This document shows positions 11,451 to 20,784 of a stretch of 64,000 nucleotides of DNA, piece by piece; the first letter of the stretch is position 1; each line of letters begins with the position of its first letter. Where the stretch lies: contig JALBYF010000015.1 in assembly GCA_023212725.1 (NCBI GenBank), positions 62,001 through 126,000 on the forward strand. Direction: 5' to 3'. Both the position numbers and the translations under genes were made by a program. The notes beneath the pieces were generated by a model. It did no database searches, was not told the DNA's origin, and saw nothing but the letters and a program-made list of their open reading frames with translations. The DNA is from Tranzscheliella williamsii (Eukaryota; Basidiomycota; Ustilaginomycetes; Ustilaginales; Ustilaginaceae).

Positions 11451-12642
11451 TTAGATGTTGAGCTTGGTTCGTCGCCAGTGGCGGCGCTTGGCGTTGTACT
11501 GGATCTTGTTGTCGGCCTTCATGCGGAACCAGTTAGGAATGGGTCTGTATAGCGCCAAACAGCCAGCAAGACGGGGCGACAAGCCAGAAAAGTCAGTATT
11601 GGCGGCACTCTCCTGCAAGGCAAGAGCGCAGAGGCATAGGCAGCATAGACAGCAAAGGCAGCATAGGCAGCAGTGGGCGTAGTGACGCAGCGGAAGCGCA
11701 TAGCAGCAAGCGGAGCGCAACATGTAGTCGTTAGGATGCACGTCGGGGTGCCACCATCATGGCCGAGTCATTGCTGTGTGCGCAAAGCGGTGGAAAAAGT
11801 CGGCGTTCAGATGCGGTGGTAGGCGGTAGTCGCTGGCCGGGACGCTTCGGCTCGGCACTGGGTCTGTCGGTTTGTATCGGCGCTGAGGGTGGAGAAACAA
11901 CACGACGGTGTTGACAGCCAACGAGGCAGCGCTTTATACCGAAGGTCGACAAGCGCAGTATGCGCCAGGCTATAATATGCCGCGAGCCACACCGCAATGC
12001 CCTACTTCGCGACCTCGGTTCCGAAGGACGGTGCAGTTCCACATCTGGGCTGCTAAGGTCCAGTTGACCGCTCTGTCACGGTCCTGAGCCCTTCGATGAA
12101 TAGCCGGCTTGATGGCTGCAATGTCAATGCAGAGGACGCTTCATGGATACCGCTGCGGAAGCCGGCGACATAAGGGCAGAGCATGCAAAGCGCTGATCTA
12201 CGGTCGGTGCGCTGCTACCGTGCTTCCATGGGCATCCACCTCTTCCTGTATAACGGCATCACGCTGACAGGCTAGCGGCTGCCGTAGCGACACAACCAAC
12301 TGTGCTCCTCCCGAATGCTGCGTAGCGGTGCGTCGGATGTGCTGAGACTGGACAATGTCCAAGCGGCTGCTGTCGCCGCTGATGCTGTGTACCGATTGGG
12401 CGGATGGTGCCGATGCCGCTGCCAAGGCTGGTGCTGAATGCGGTGTTGTCGTGAATGCTGGGGGGGTGCTGACGGGTGCGTGCGGGTGTTACGATATTTG
12501 CGCCTGCCATGCCGCTGTATGCTGAATTGTGGTATGCGTCTATGCCGCGGCCGCCTCTGCGCGGGAGGGTGGATACGTACCGGTTCTGCTTCTGGGCGAC
12601 AGCAAGCTTGACCTTGGTTCGGAAGGACTTTTGGGACGGCAT
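11451..12642 (-). CDS. RPL39: 60S ribosomal protein eL39
   Basis: Two exons on the minus strand, 12581-12642 and 11451-11544, give 51 aa, the usual length for eL39. The protein begins [14 protein letters not shown] and ends [11 protein letters not shown], matching the highly conserved family. It lines the peptide exit tunnel of the large ribosomal subunit. The donor after AACCG is GTACGT (12580-12575). The acceptor is ATACAG (11550-11545), with a perfect TACTGAC-type branch site about 45 bases upstream of it. The split arginine codon is restored by splicing, giving [10 protein letters not shown]. Both exons are too short to stand out as open frames and were found by homology. The intron is 1036 bp. 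Confidence 0.95.
11545..12580 (-). other. Large intron of eL39
   Basis: 1036-bp intron. Ribosomal protein introns often host snoRNAs, but I found no clear C box (RTGATGA) and D box (CTGA) pair at a normal spacing on the coding strand. It contains four 9-bp GCATAGGCA-like repeats at 11634-11669. No coding exon is recognisable inside. Confidence 0.85.
11634..11669. repeat. 9-bp tandem repeat (GCATAGGCA-like, 4 copies)
   Basis: Four adjacent units (GCATAGGCA, GCATAGACA, GCAAAGGCA, GCATAGGCA) inside the eL39 intron, about 90 bp from its 3' splice site. Confidence 0.8.
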
Positions 12643-13404
12643 CTTGACGGTGATTTCCTTGTTGGAGAAAGCGAGATGGTGGAAGAAGAACAGCGGTGGG
12701 CGCTGCCGATGGCGACCACCCGCGGTCGATGGCTCAGCACCACAGCGCAAGCTCGCAGCGAGACGAATTTCAATCTACAACGGAGCCTGTTTTGAAACGG
12801 TCTATTCACAGCCAAGTTAAAGACGCTACCCGTTCTATTGCAGCATAATCACGGCGGTGCGCTGCGCCTTATCCTGCTCAGTAGCAAAGCCTTGCTAGCT
12901 GTTCAGCCGGATTATCATAAGCGCTGTGGGCATTCTGAATAGTTGTTGGCAACCGAGTTCGGCCGAGCGTCACGTGCAAGAAATGGACCATCAGAGCAAC
13001 ACGTGTAAGATCCGGCTTTGCCACCTGTTAGATTCGGTCAATGGGAGAAGAGCTCCGCATCGGGGCGCAGTGCAGCGCCAGTGTAGGCGTGCAGGAACAG
13101 CATTAAATGTGCCGCACACACACTCATACTGGCTTACACGTTAATGAAAGAGCACATGGAACGCAGCCACCGACCCTCAGCGCCTGCATTGCCTGCACTG
13201 GTAGACAGGCGGTCACTGTTGTGGAGCACAGCCAGTGTGCCTGAGCAGGTGACTGCTTGTGCGCAGCAGAAAGAATTCGCGGACATGAGCTGTGAACAGG
13301 GGCCGGCGCGGATCCCAGGCAGGAAGAGAGAATTGCACAGGGCAGGCGTACACGTATGGGCTACAGCAGGGGTGCTGCGAGGGACAGAGGGACGGGCCGG
13401 GGGG
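12643..13404. other. Intergenic region upstream of eL39
   Basis: About 760 bp between the eL39 start codon and the stop codon of the SPS19-like gene. It must hold the eL39 promoter and the SPS19-like 3' UTR. No gene is seen. Confidence 0.65.
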
Positions 13405-14521
13405 TTAGAGACGGGAGCCGGTGACGATCGAGCTGAGCGACTTGGGGTCCAGCGAGGTGGTCGGGTAGGGCAGCATAGGCCCCTGGACGTGCCACGCGCC
13501 TGTGCACAGCCAAAGACAAGCAGGGAGCGTGGTTAGCAAGACTGGAAAGAGCGCTCCTACGCGGTCTGTGCGGCTTACCTCCGTCGACAACCATCTGCGT
13601 GCCGGTGATGAACGTCGCCGCGTCGCTGAACAGAAACACGCCGGCGGCTGCAATGTCCGACTGCAGATGGGGGTCAAGCAGGCATATACGCCGAAAGCAA
13701 GGCCATGTCAGCCAGGCGCCGAAAGAGGCTTTCCGTAGAGGGCGGGTAGAGGGCGGGCAGGAGCGGATAGGGCCAGCTACGGGCGGACGTGGACTTACCT
13801 TGCGGCCCATCCTCTGGACAGGGATCTGTTCGGCGACGGAGGCTTCTGCGCCCTTGGGGGCGAGTCTGTCCATGCCCTCGGTGCCGGCGATGGGGCCGGG
13901 GGCGATGACGTTGCTGCGGACGCCGAGGGGGCCCATTTCGACGGCGAGGACGCGGCTGAGTGCGTCGACGCCCGCCTTGGCCGCGGACGGATGACTCTGC
14001 CAGGGCAGGCCAAAGTAGTGCAGCGTGGCCGAGACAAAGATGTAGCTGCCACGGTTGCGCGTCACCTCGGCGAGCGTCGCCTTGAGCGTGTTGTACGACC
14101 CGATCAGATCAATGTCGATCACTGTCTTGAAGCCCTTCTCCGAGTTATCCTCGATGCCGGCGAGCCAGTTGGCCGCCGAGCCGGCGATCACAAAGTCGAT
14201 GCGCCCGAACCGCTCCACGGTCTTGCGCACTGCCTCCTTGAGCTGCTCCGGCTCGCGCACGTCCGCCGGTACGGGCAGACACTCCTGCCCCGTCGCGGCC
14301 GACAGCTCCTTGGACGCGCGTGCCAGCCGCTCCGCCTTGCGCCCCACAATCGCCGCCTGCGCCCCAAACGACATGACGCTCTTCACCATCTCGTAGCAGA
14401 TCCCACTCCCCCCGCCCGTGCAGAACAGCACCTTGCCCTTGAAGATATCCGGCAGAAACACCTTGGCCGCATCCGCCGCCGGCAGCACCACGGCCGCCCG
14501 TTCAGTATTACGATCCGACAT
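13405..14521 (-). CDS. SPS19: Peroxisomal 2,4-dienoyl-CoA reductase (SPS19 type)
   Basis: Three exons, 13799-14521, 13579-13660 and 13405-13499, give 299 aa. The SDR fold shows TGGGSGI (NADPH site), the IVGRKAERL strand, then SATLHYFGLPW, HPSAAKAGVDAL, and GVRSNVIAPGPIAGTEG, all close to yeast Sps19 and human DECR2. The position of the classical SDR catalytic tyrosine is not tyrosine, as is normal for this subfamily. The enzyme reduces 2,4-dienoyl-CoA during beta-oxidation of unsaturated fatty acids. Splicing (GTAAGT and GTAAGC donors) restores VVDGGAWHVQG and ends in SRL, a PTS1 peroxisomal signal. The introns are 138 and 79 bp. The ATG at 14521 sits about 70 bp after a TATATA sequence. Confidence 0.93.
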
Positions 14522-14896
14522 GTTGCGTTGAGAGACCAGATTGTCGAAGTACCAGCAAGCGATGCAAGCCCAAGTGCAGCTGTCACCACTATATAGACAG
14601 CGTATGCTGGGTCGGAAGCAGGATGGGACAGAGCGGTATCTGAGTAGCCGACTTGGCCGGAGCCCCGCGCCAAGCTCAGTCGCAAACGTGAATACGCGAA
14701 TAAACCCGGAAGCCGAGCTGTTAGATTGCATCCCTGGCATGGCGGTTGCAACCCAGGCGATGCAAATGAAGAGGCACTGTAGCATACTGTATGTACCGTA
14801 GGTAAAGTGTACTGTTCTGTACAAGGTGACTGCGACTGGGTCTGTGCACGGGTGGCCACCGTGCTGTGGTGCGGTGTGGGTATCGAGCGGGGGAGG
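14522..14896. other. Short intergenic region, Ku70 3' end to SPS19-like promoter
   Basis: 375 bp containing the TATATA sequence and the presumed 5' UTR of the SPS19-like gene. No gene is seen. Confidence 0.65.
14590..14595 (-). promoter_or_regulatory. Candidate TATA box of the SPS19-like gene
   Basis: TATATA about 70 bp before the ATG at 14521, in the gap after the Ku70 3' end. Position and sequence fit, but no start site is known. Confidence 0.4.
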
Positions 14897-16972
14897 CTAG
14901 TGGTAGAGGGTGGCAAGGTGGGCGTCGAGCCGCGCGACCAGGTCGGCCTTTCTGCCCTTCTTGTCGATGCGGAAGAAGTCGCAGGCGCTGCGCAGCTCGT
15001 CGACGGTGTAGGCGCTCAGCTTGGCCTGCTTCCAGAGCGAGACGATTTCCGTGTCGTCCTCGAAGGATGTCTTGCGCACGTTCGAGCTGGTCTTGGGTGC
15101 CTTGGGCGCGCCTTTCGACGATGCCGCCGCGAGCAGCCGCTCGTCATGGTCGATGGCCTCGTGCCACTGCGCGATCAGATGCCCCGTCCGCTTCTTGATC
15201 GTCGCGTACTGCGGCACCGTCGCGTCCGGCACCTCCGCGGGCACCTCCTCCTGAAACGCCGTCGCCATCAGCACCGCATAGTGGCGGTTCAGCGCCGGAT
15301 TCGGATAGTGGTCAGGGTTGAACGCTTGCCGCTTTTGGTAGCGCTCAATGACAGCAACCGCCGCATCGACCTGCGTCTCGCTCGCATCCTCCGTGTGTAG
15401 TAGACTGTCTGGGATGTCGCGCACGTCGTCGGCATACGGCAGTGTGATGAGCTGCATCCCCGGAGGCGCCAACTGCTGTCCATCGACCAGCTCCTCGGCC
15501 TGCGGCACAATGGCCACAAATACGGGCACCACATTCTGTCTCGGCATGAAGAGGCCCAGGCCTACCTTGTCCTTTTTGAGCATGGAGGCGAGCAAGGCAG
15601 AGAAGGTCTTTTTGCTCCCCTTCCACTCCAAGTCGGATGGGTAGATAAAGTAGGCGTGTTTGACATTCCACTGAAACTCGACCAGGCCCTTATCTCGGAA
15701 GCCAAGCAGCTTCAGGCAGGGCAGCATGCCGAACGACTTGATGCGCTTCAGTTCTTCCGGGGTGAAGCTGACCTGGCCGCGCATGGACGGCGTGTTGCCG
15801 AACTGGAACGCGGGGACGAGCTGCTCCTTGGTGAGCGGCTTGCCCGTGTTGGCGTCGACGTAGTGCTGGTGGGTGACCACCTCCTTCAGCTCGCCGCAGT
15901 CGTCGTCGACGATCACCTTGACCGGATTGCCCTTGGTGGTTTTGGAGACCATGCTGTAGCCTTTCACTCCGATCTGCCACTTGCGGCCGGGGGTGCGTGC
16001 CTGCGGCAGACGCTCGCTCGAAGGCGCCTCGCCGGGCTCGAGCGCCGCCAGCTCGAAGCGGAGGTTGAAGACGACACGCTTGGGCGTCTCGCGCGTGGTG
16101 ATGTCCTGCTCCAGCTCGTGGAAGCGGACGGCCGAATCCCAGAGCCGCCGGCTCACCTCCTGCCCACGCAGCTGTTCTGACGAGCTCGAGGTGAATCCGC
16201 TCGGCACGCGTGGGCCGAACGCCTCGGTCTCGTCGTCCTCATCATCCAGATCATACTGCGCAAACACATCCGCGTAGAACTTGTTGATGGCAAAGTCTGA
16301 CGCCTGCTCGCTGATGAAGAAAGGCTCGACGCGCACGCCGAGCCTGCGGAACTCGCTCATCTTGTCCAGGCTCGCCTTTCTGGCCTTGGTCGACTTGGGG
16401 TCGACGTTGAGCGGATGTGGGTCGTCGTTGTCGGTGATATAGAAGACTCTTTTGCTGCCTGCATTGGCCGCGGCGACGATCGCAACGCCGGCGTTGGCAA
16501 GCGCCCAGTCGATCCGCATCTGCCTGTCAGCGGGCGGCAGGACGGTGCGCAGATGGTCCGGCGCCTGCTCCGCCTCCTTGAGCAGCGCCTTGAGGTTGTA
16601 CGTGTCGGGCACGTTGACCTGGCCGATGGTCTGCAGCTCGTAGCTGCCGCGGTAGTACTCGCCAGACCGGGCCGACTTGAAGAGCGTCTCGGCGCAGTTG
16701 AAAATGAGCACGCCGATGTGGTCGTGCGGGCTGGAGATGAGCTTTTTCTCCATCATCGCCGCCGCCGCCTTGAGAGCGGTGTAGAGCGGCGTGACCCCTT
16801 GCGAGTTGACGCGGTGCATGGACGGTCCGGCATCGATACAGAAGAGCACCATGTCCTTCTGGTAGGTCGCCTCGTAGTCCACCTCCTCGTGCAGATCATC
16901 GTCGTCGTCGTCGTCCGAGACGAGCACAGAACGCGCCGCCTCGCGCTTGTTGACAAAGTGCGCCTTGGGCAT
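14897..16972 (-). CDS. KU70: Ku70 DNA end-binding protein
   Basis: Single exon, 691 aa. After an acidic N-terminal stretch (SDDDDDDDLHEE), a von Willebrand-like domain begins at MVLFCIDAGPSM and runs to about residue 260, including YITDNDDPHPL. The Ku beta-barrel core follows (about 290-540; VSFTPEELKRIKSFG, LKLLGFRDKGLVEF). A helical C-terminal arm and a SAP DNA-binding domain (about residues 650-687, YTVDELRSACDFFRIDKKGRKA read in part) complete the protein. The order vWA-Ku-SAP identifies Ku70 rather than Ku80. With Ku80 it forms the ring that loads on DNA ends in non-homologous end joining and at telomeres. Ku80 is not in the window. It shares a 477-bp divergent upstream region with the hydrolase. 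Confidence 0.95.
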   Translation of the reverse strand: MPKAHFVNKREAARSVLVSDDDDDDDLHEEVDYEATYQKDMVLFCIDAGPSMHRVNSQGVTPLYTALKAAAAMMEKKLISSPHDHIGVLIFNCAETLFKSARSGEYYRGSYELQTIGQVNVPDTYNLKALLKEAEQAPDHLRTVLPPADRQMRIDWALANAGVAIVAAANAGSKRVFYITDNDDPHPLNVDPKSTKARKASLDKMSEFRRLGVRVEPFFISEQASDFAINKFYADVFAQYDLDDEDDETEAFGPRVPSGFTSSSSEQLRGQEVSRRLWDSAVRFHELEQDITTRETPKRVVFNLRFELAALEPGEAPSSERLPQARTPGRKWQIGVKGYSMVSKTTKGNPVKVIVDDDCGELKEVVTHQHYVDANTGKPLTKEQLVPAFQFGNTPSMRGQVSFTPEELKRIKSFGMLPCLKLLGFRDKGLVEFQWNVKHAYFIYPSDLEWKGSKKTFSALLASMLKKDKVGLGLFMPRQNVVPVFVAIVPQAEELVDGQQLAPPGMQLITLPYADDVRDIPDSLLHTEDASETQVDAAVAVIERYQKRQAFNPDHYPNPALNRHYAVLMATAFQEEVPAEVPDATVPQYATIKKRTGHLIAQWHEAIDHDERLLAAASSKGAPKAPKTSSNVRKTSFEDDTEIVSLWKQAKLSAYTVDELRSACDFFRIDKKGRKADLVARLDAHLATLYH

Positions 16973-17449
16973 CCTCGCCGCACATACGCCTCCTCAGCCG
17001 GCGCTGCTGGCATTCGCTGTCCCAGCAGATGGTCAGGCGTCGATGGCGAGCAGACGTGCAATACCGAGAGCTGTCGGGCTGGCTGATGTTGGTGGTCGAA
17101 GGTGGAGTAATAAACACTGAAAGGAACGGAATGTTAGAGCGTACCTCCAAGACAGACGCACTTTTTCATGTTAAGGCCGCGCGCTGCCTGTCCCACCCCA
17201 CTCCCCACTCCGGACCGAACGATCCGGCCATGCGGCATGCTTCCAGATGCTTGATGCTGTATGGTCAGTGTAGAAGCCGTCGCCCGTATCCACACGTCTT
17301 TGCTTTCCGTTGCTGCTCTTCCTTGGACATTCGCTGCCGTGATTGCCGGGAGCGCGGCTGGACATACTTAAGACTGTCACGAGTCGAGCTGACGACCCCC
17401 CGCCTTTGCTTCCGACCTAGACACACGGAGACATCGGACAGCAAGCAAG
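16973..17449. promoter_or_regulatory. Divergent promoter region, Ku70 / hydrolase
   Basis: 477 bp between two start codons in opposite orientation. It must contain both promoters. I could not name specific elements with confidence. Confidence 0.55.
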
Positions 17450-18463
17450 ATGCCGTTACTGGTGAACGAGAGCCATCCTTCGGCGGAAGAGGTGGCGGCG
17501 GCGGTCCGGGTTGTGCGGTCCAATCCGCCGATCCCGCCGACGGCGCGGCCGGACTGGGTGACGCACGTCGCGTCGAACGAGGATGCGGGGCGGCAGATTG
17601 AGCTGCAGATCTACAATGCGCCGTCTGCAGCGAGTGTGTCCCGACCTGGGGCGGGGGTGGGCAAGAGGCCGGTGATTGTGGCGTGGCACGGCAGTGGGTA
17701 CTGTATTCCGCGGCTGGGGGCGGATGCGGATCTGCTGCGGTACCTGTCGCGGGAGCTGGACGTGTTTGTGGTGGATGCGGACTACCTCAAGGCGCCCGAG
17801 CATCCCTTTCCGGCGGGCATACTGGAGAGTGTTGCCGCGGTGCGCTGGGCGGTGGGGCAGGCGTGGTGCGACGGCTTGCTGGTGCTGCTGGGGTTGTCGG
17901 CGGGGGCGCAGTTTGCGCTCTCGCTCTCGGCGCGCACCACCGCGCTCGCCCTCGGCCTCCGCCCGCAAGAGTACGCAGCCATCGCCGCCACCGTCGCCTT
18001 CTACCCACCCACCAACGCCTCCCTCCCCATCACCGCCAAGCCCACCAACGAACAAGGACCCCTCCCCGGAATCCCCATGGCCCCGCTCTCTGCCGAGCTC
18101 GTCTCGTTCTTCTTCGGCTGCTATCTCGGCTTCGACCCCGCCCGTCGCACCGCACTAGCGTCCGACCCGCGTGTCTCGCCCGCCTTGGCCGACCCGGCCT
18201 CGTTCGAAAAGCCGGTCTACACGATCGCCTGCGAACACGACCCGCTCGGCCCGGAGGGCACCGCTTTCGCCCGCGCCCTCGCCGCCTCGAACCCGCACCA
18301 CGAGTTCTACTTTGCCAAGGGCGTCGGCCACAGCTACGGCACCCGGATCCCCGATATCGACGCGGCCGGCTTCGCCGCCGCCCCCGGCGCCACCGCCAAG
18401 AAGGAGAGCTATGAGGGCATTCTCGCCTTTCTCCGCAAGCATGTCCCCGCCTGTGCTACGTAG
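17450..18463 (+). CDS. HSL-type alpha/beta hydrolase
   Basis: Single exon, 337 aa. The oxyanion motif is HGSG (residues 80-83, in place of the usual HGGG). It is followed by DADYLKAPEHPFPA, the nucleophile elbow GLSAG with Ser150, an acid at Asp264 (CEHDPLG), and His294 (GVGHSYG). This order is typical of the hormone-sensitive-lipase/arylacetamide deacetylase family of small-ester hydrolases. There is no signal peptide or membrane segment, so a cytosolic enzyme is likely. The physiological substrate cannot be inferred. It converges on the GT90 gene with only 118 bp between stop codons. Confidence 0.85.
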   Translation: MPLLVNESHPSAEEVAAAVRVVRSNPPIPPTARPDWVTHVASNEDAGRQIELQIYNAPSAASVSRPGAGVGKRPVIVAWHGSGYCIPRLGADADLLRYLSRELDVFVVDADYLKAPEHPFPAGILESVAAVRWAVGQAWCDGLLVLLGLSAGAQFALSLSARTTALALGLRPQEYAAIAATVAFYPPTNASLPITAKPTNEQGPLPGIPMAPLSAELVSFFFGCYLGFDPARRTALASDPRVSPALADPASFEKPVYTIACEHDPLGPEGTAFARALAASNPHHEFYFAKGVGHSYGTRIPDIDAAGFAAAPGATAKKESYEGILAFLRKHVPACAT

Positions 18464-18581
18464 TCGCGCGCGGTCCCTGTACGCACGGGCGCGATTGTGC
18501 TCACACGAATCGATGCGGTCGAGAGAGAGGCATTGTCTGTGGGTGTGTACATGTGTCGAGCGTGCGTGCAACGGCGCCACC

Positions 18582-20099
18582 TCACGCCGGCGGCCAGTTC
18601 GGGCTGCCGCTGAGGCGCCAGACGCCGTATTCGATGTCGCCGTGCGCCTGGAGCTCGACGAGGTTTTTGCCCTTCCCGCCGCCGGCCACCACGCCGTTGC
18701 CAGCGAGCGGCGCTGGACCCCGCTGGCTGGCATCCAGCGGCAGCGTCGGCCAGGTCGCGCTCTTGAGCGTCGACGCGTACGCCCGCAGCGCCGCACGCGT
18801 ATAACACATAGTCGCAGCGGGCGTCAGGTACCGCTGCCGCAGTGTGGTGTAAGCATTGCTGGCGATCTCCTCCGGTTTCGCGAGCCCGGCCGTCGACTGT
18901 ACCGCCAGCGCCTGCTGCTGCTGCATCCCGACGATGGCCTCCTCCAGACCGGCAAAGAGGGGCCCCGCCAGCTCGACGTAGTTTTGCCCTGGCGATCTCG
19001 CGTCCGCATCCAGCGCGGGATGGAAGTGCTGTGTCCACTCGAGCGGATGCGCAACCACCACCGACCTGCACGCAAACAGATACTTGCTCCGACCCGAGTA
19101 GCTATTCCCCTCGGAATGGATCAGATACTTGTGCCGGCAGTGCTCGTGCATCGGCACGATCGGCACAAACTCGGGGCCCTTGTCGTGGAACGACGTCTGC
19201 TTGACGTCGGCCCAGCTGCTCCTGGCGGGCTTGTCCGTGACGTTGGTCCTCGAGAGCAGATCTTCTCGCACCGGGTAGTGATTCGCCAGGCCGCGCCAAA
19301 AGGCCATGTCGGACTTGGCCTGCCACGACCATTGGCGCTCTTCGGCGCTGGCGAGATCCAAAAACTCCTCGTAAGATGCGATGCCGGCCTCGGGCCAGCC
19401 TGCAAAACCGAAGTCAGGCAGGAGCCAGGTCCCGGTGCTCGGACTCTCGTTGGTCCGCTTGGTCAAGGTCCAGGAGACGGCGTTCGGGTTGCCTTCTCTG
19501 TCGGCGGTCGTAAAGACCATGTCGAGAGGCGGTATCGTCGATCGCATCTCGGAGATGGCGCCGCTGCTCGGGTCGGTGCTTACCGCGGTGTGGAGCAGAT
19601 GCAGGAGCGCAGAGATGCGCGACTCTCCGCCCTCACGGACCTGGCGGATGTACAGCTGGCCGTCCCTGACAATCACGCGTGCCATGCCCCAGTGGGGCGA
19701 CGCCGATGCTGCCGCCTGCTCGACATCTGCATACTTGATACCGCCCTTGGCAGACCATGCCCGGACGTTACTGTTCAGCTGCGGGTAGAACTTGGGAAAC
19801 TGGCGCCGACACGCCGCATCGCCCATGGTCTTGTCTACCTGCTGTTCCGGCAAGAGGCCGGCACCTGCAACTTCCTGAGGTTGGGGTGGAGGCTGATTGT
19901 ATGGTCCAGGCAGGCGGGACCTCGGTACCAGCGACAGCAGTAAGCAGATCGAAAGGAGCGCGCCAGCGCAGTACACGGCGATCCTGCTGAAGGTCTGGAC
20001 ATAGCCGTTTGTGAATGAACGCGGCGCACGAGCCGAGCCGCTTTCCGACGGCTCGGCGTCGGAGCCAGCCACGGCGGTGTACCTCGTCGACGACGCCAT
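18582..20099 (-). CDS. CAP10-like glycosyltransferase (GT90), type II membrane protein
   Basis: Single exon, 505 aa. A short cytosolic N-terminus is followed by one hydrophobic segment at about residues 40-58 (IAVYCAGALLSICLLLSLV), indicating a Golgi-type type II membrane protein. The luminal part has the CAP10/GT90 signature HKYLIHSEGNSYSGRSKYL and SDMAFWRGLANHY. Relatives include the Cryptococcus Cap10 capsule protein and beta-xylosyltransferases, so transfer of xylose or a similar sugar to a secreted glycan is plausible but not shown. Two other Golgi glycosyltransferase genes lie about 10-13 kb away. Confidence 0.85.
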   Translation of the reverse strand: MASSTRYTAVAGSDAEPSESGSARAPRSFTNGYVQTFSRIAVYCAGALLSICLLLSLVPRSRLPGPYNQPPPQPQEVAGAGLLPEQQVDKTMGDAACRRQFPKFYPQLNSNVRAWSAKGGIKYADVEQAAASASPHWGMARVIVRDGQLYIRQVREGGESRISALLHLLHTAVSTDPSSGAISEMRSTIPPLDMVFTTADREGNPNAVSWTLTKRTNESPSTGTWLLPDFGFAGWPEAGIASYEEFLDLASAEERQWSWQAKSDMAFWRGLANHYPVREDLLSRTNVTDKPARSSWADVKQTSFHDKGPEFVPIVPMHEHCRHKYLIHSEGNSYSGRSKYLFACRSVVVAHPLEWTQHFHPALDADARSPGQNYVELAGPLFAGLEEAIVGMQQQQALAVQSTAGLAKPEEIASNAYTTLRQRYLTPAATMCYTRAALRAYASTLKSATWPTLPLDASQRGPAPLAGNGVVAGGGKGKNLVELQAHGDIEYGVWRLSGSPNWPPA

Positions 20100-20784
20100 T
20101 TGGTCGCTGCCTCTGCTTGGTGCTGCTCCAGATCGGCTTGATCAGCAAAGTTGTTTATGTTTGCCTCAAGCGTATACACCTTAGATCTACTCTGTTGTCA
20201 CGTAGGAAAGGAGCCGCTCTCCAGGTAGCAGCGATCTACGGCCCTGAGAGCAATGGAGCACGGTTGGCTAGCTGCTTGCTCGAAGGCAGCAGTCAAGGAT
20301 AGGTGGCCTGAGCAAGATGCTTATGCTTGCCTGAGTGGATAACGCGCACACAATTCCCTACCAAAAATCTGGTTCGTCTCGGCCGATACGACTTTGCTAA
20401 CATCCACTTCAGAGGCGACTCAGCGCCATTGCGTAGTCAGTCTTTGCAGGGGCTAACGCAGTAGTATGTTCATGCGGATATGTTCATGCGGATATGTTCA
20501 TGCAGCTAGCGGCTGAGTGCCTTCACAGCAACCCGTCGTAGAATCCTCACACCAGAGCTTGGCACACTCGACTCAGCTAGAGAAACAAACGTGTGAAAGA
20601 TCATCGCTGTTGCATTCCACCGCTTGTCGATGCGCTGCTGTGCTAATGTCTAAGTACGAGAAGGAAAGGGATTAGGTCATGCCCAGAGCACACGACGATG
20701 ATGATGACCTGCGCTCCTTCCTGTCGGCGTCAATTTCCGTCCCTGCTATAGTGATAATCTTGCCAAGGATGAAGGGCTCGCCGC
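20100..20784. other. Intergenic region, GT90 upstream / SH3-TBC 3' end
   Basis: 685 bp with no gene seen. It contains three copies of a 14-bp ATGTTCATGCGGAT unit at 20466-20505. Confidence 0.6.
20466..20505. repeat. 14-bp tandem repeat, 2.9 copies
   Basis: Units of ATGTTCATGCGGAT at 20466-20479 and 20480-20493, then a third copy that ends as ATGTTCATGCAG. It lies upstream of the GT90 gene. Confidence 0.9.

Noticed and set aside
11590..11770. Possible C/D snoRNA in the eL39 intron (ATGATGG and CTGA)
   Set aside because: The C-like box deviates from consensus and the boxes are about 165 nt apart, too far for a normal C/D RNA.
18171..19943. 590-codon plus-strand frame
   Set aside because: Overlaps the hydrolase in another frame and is antisense to the GT90 gene; low-complexity Pro/Arg content.
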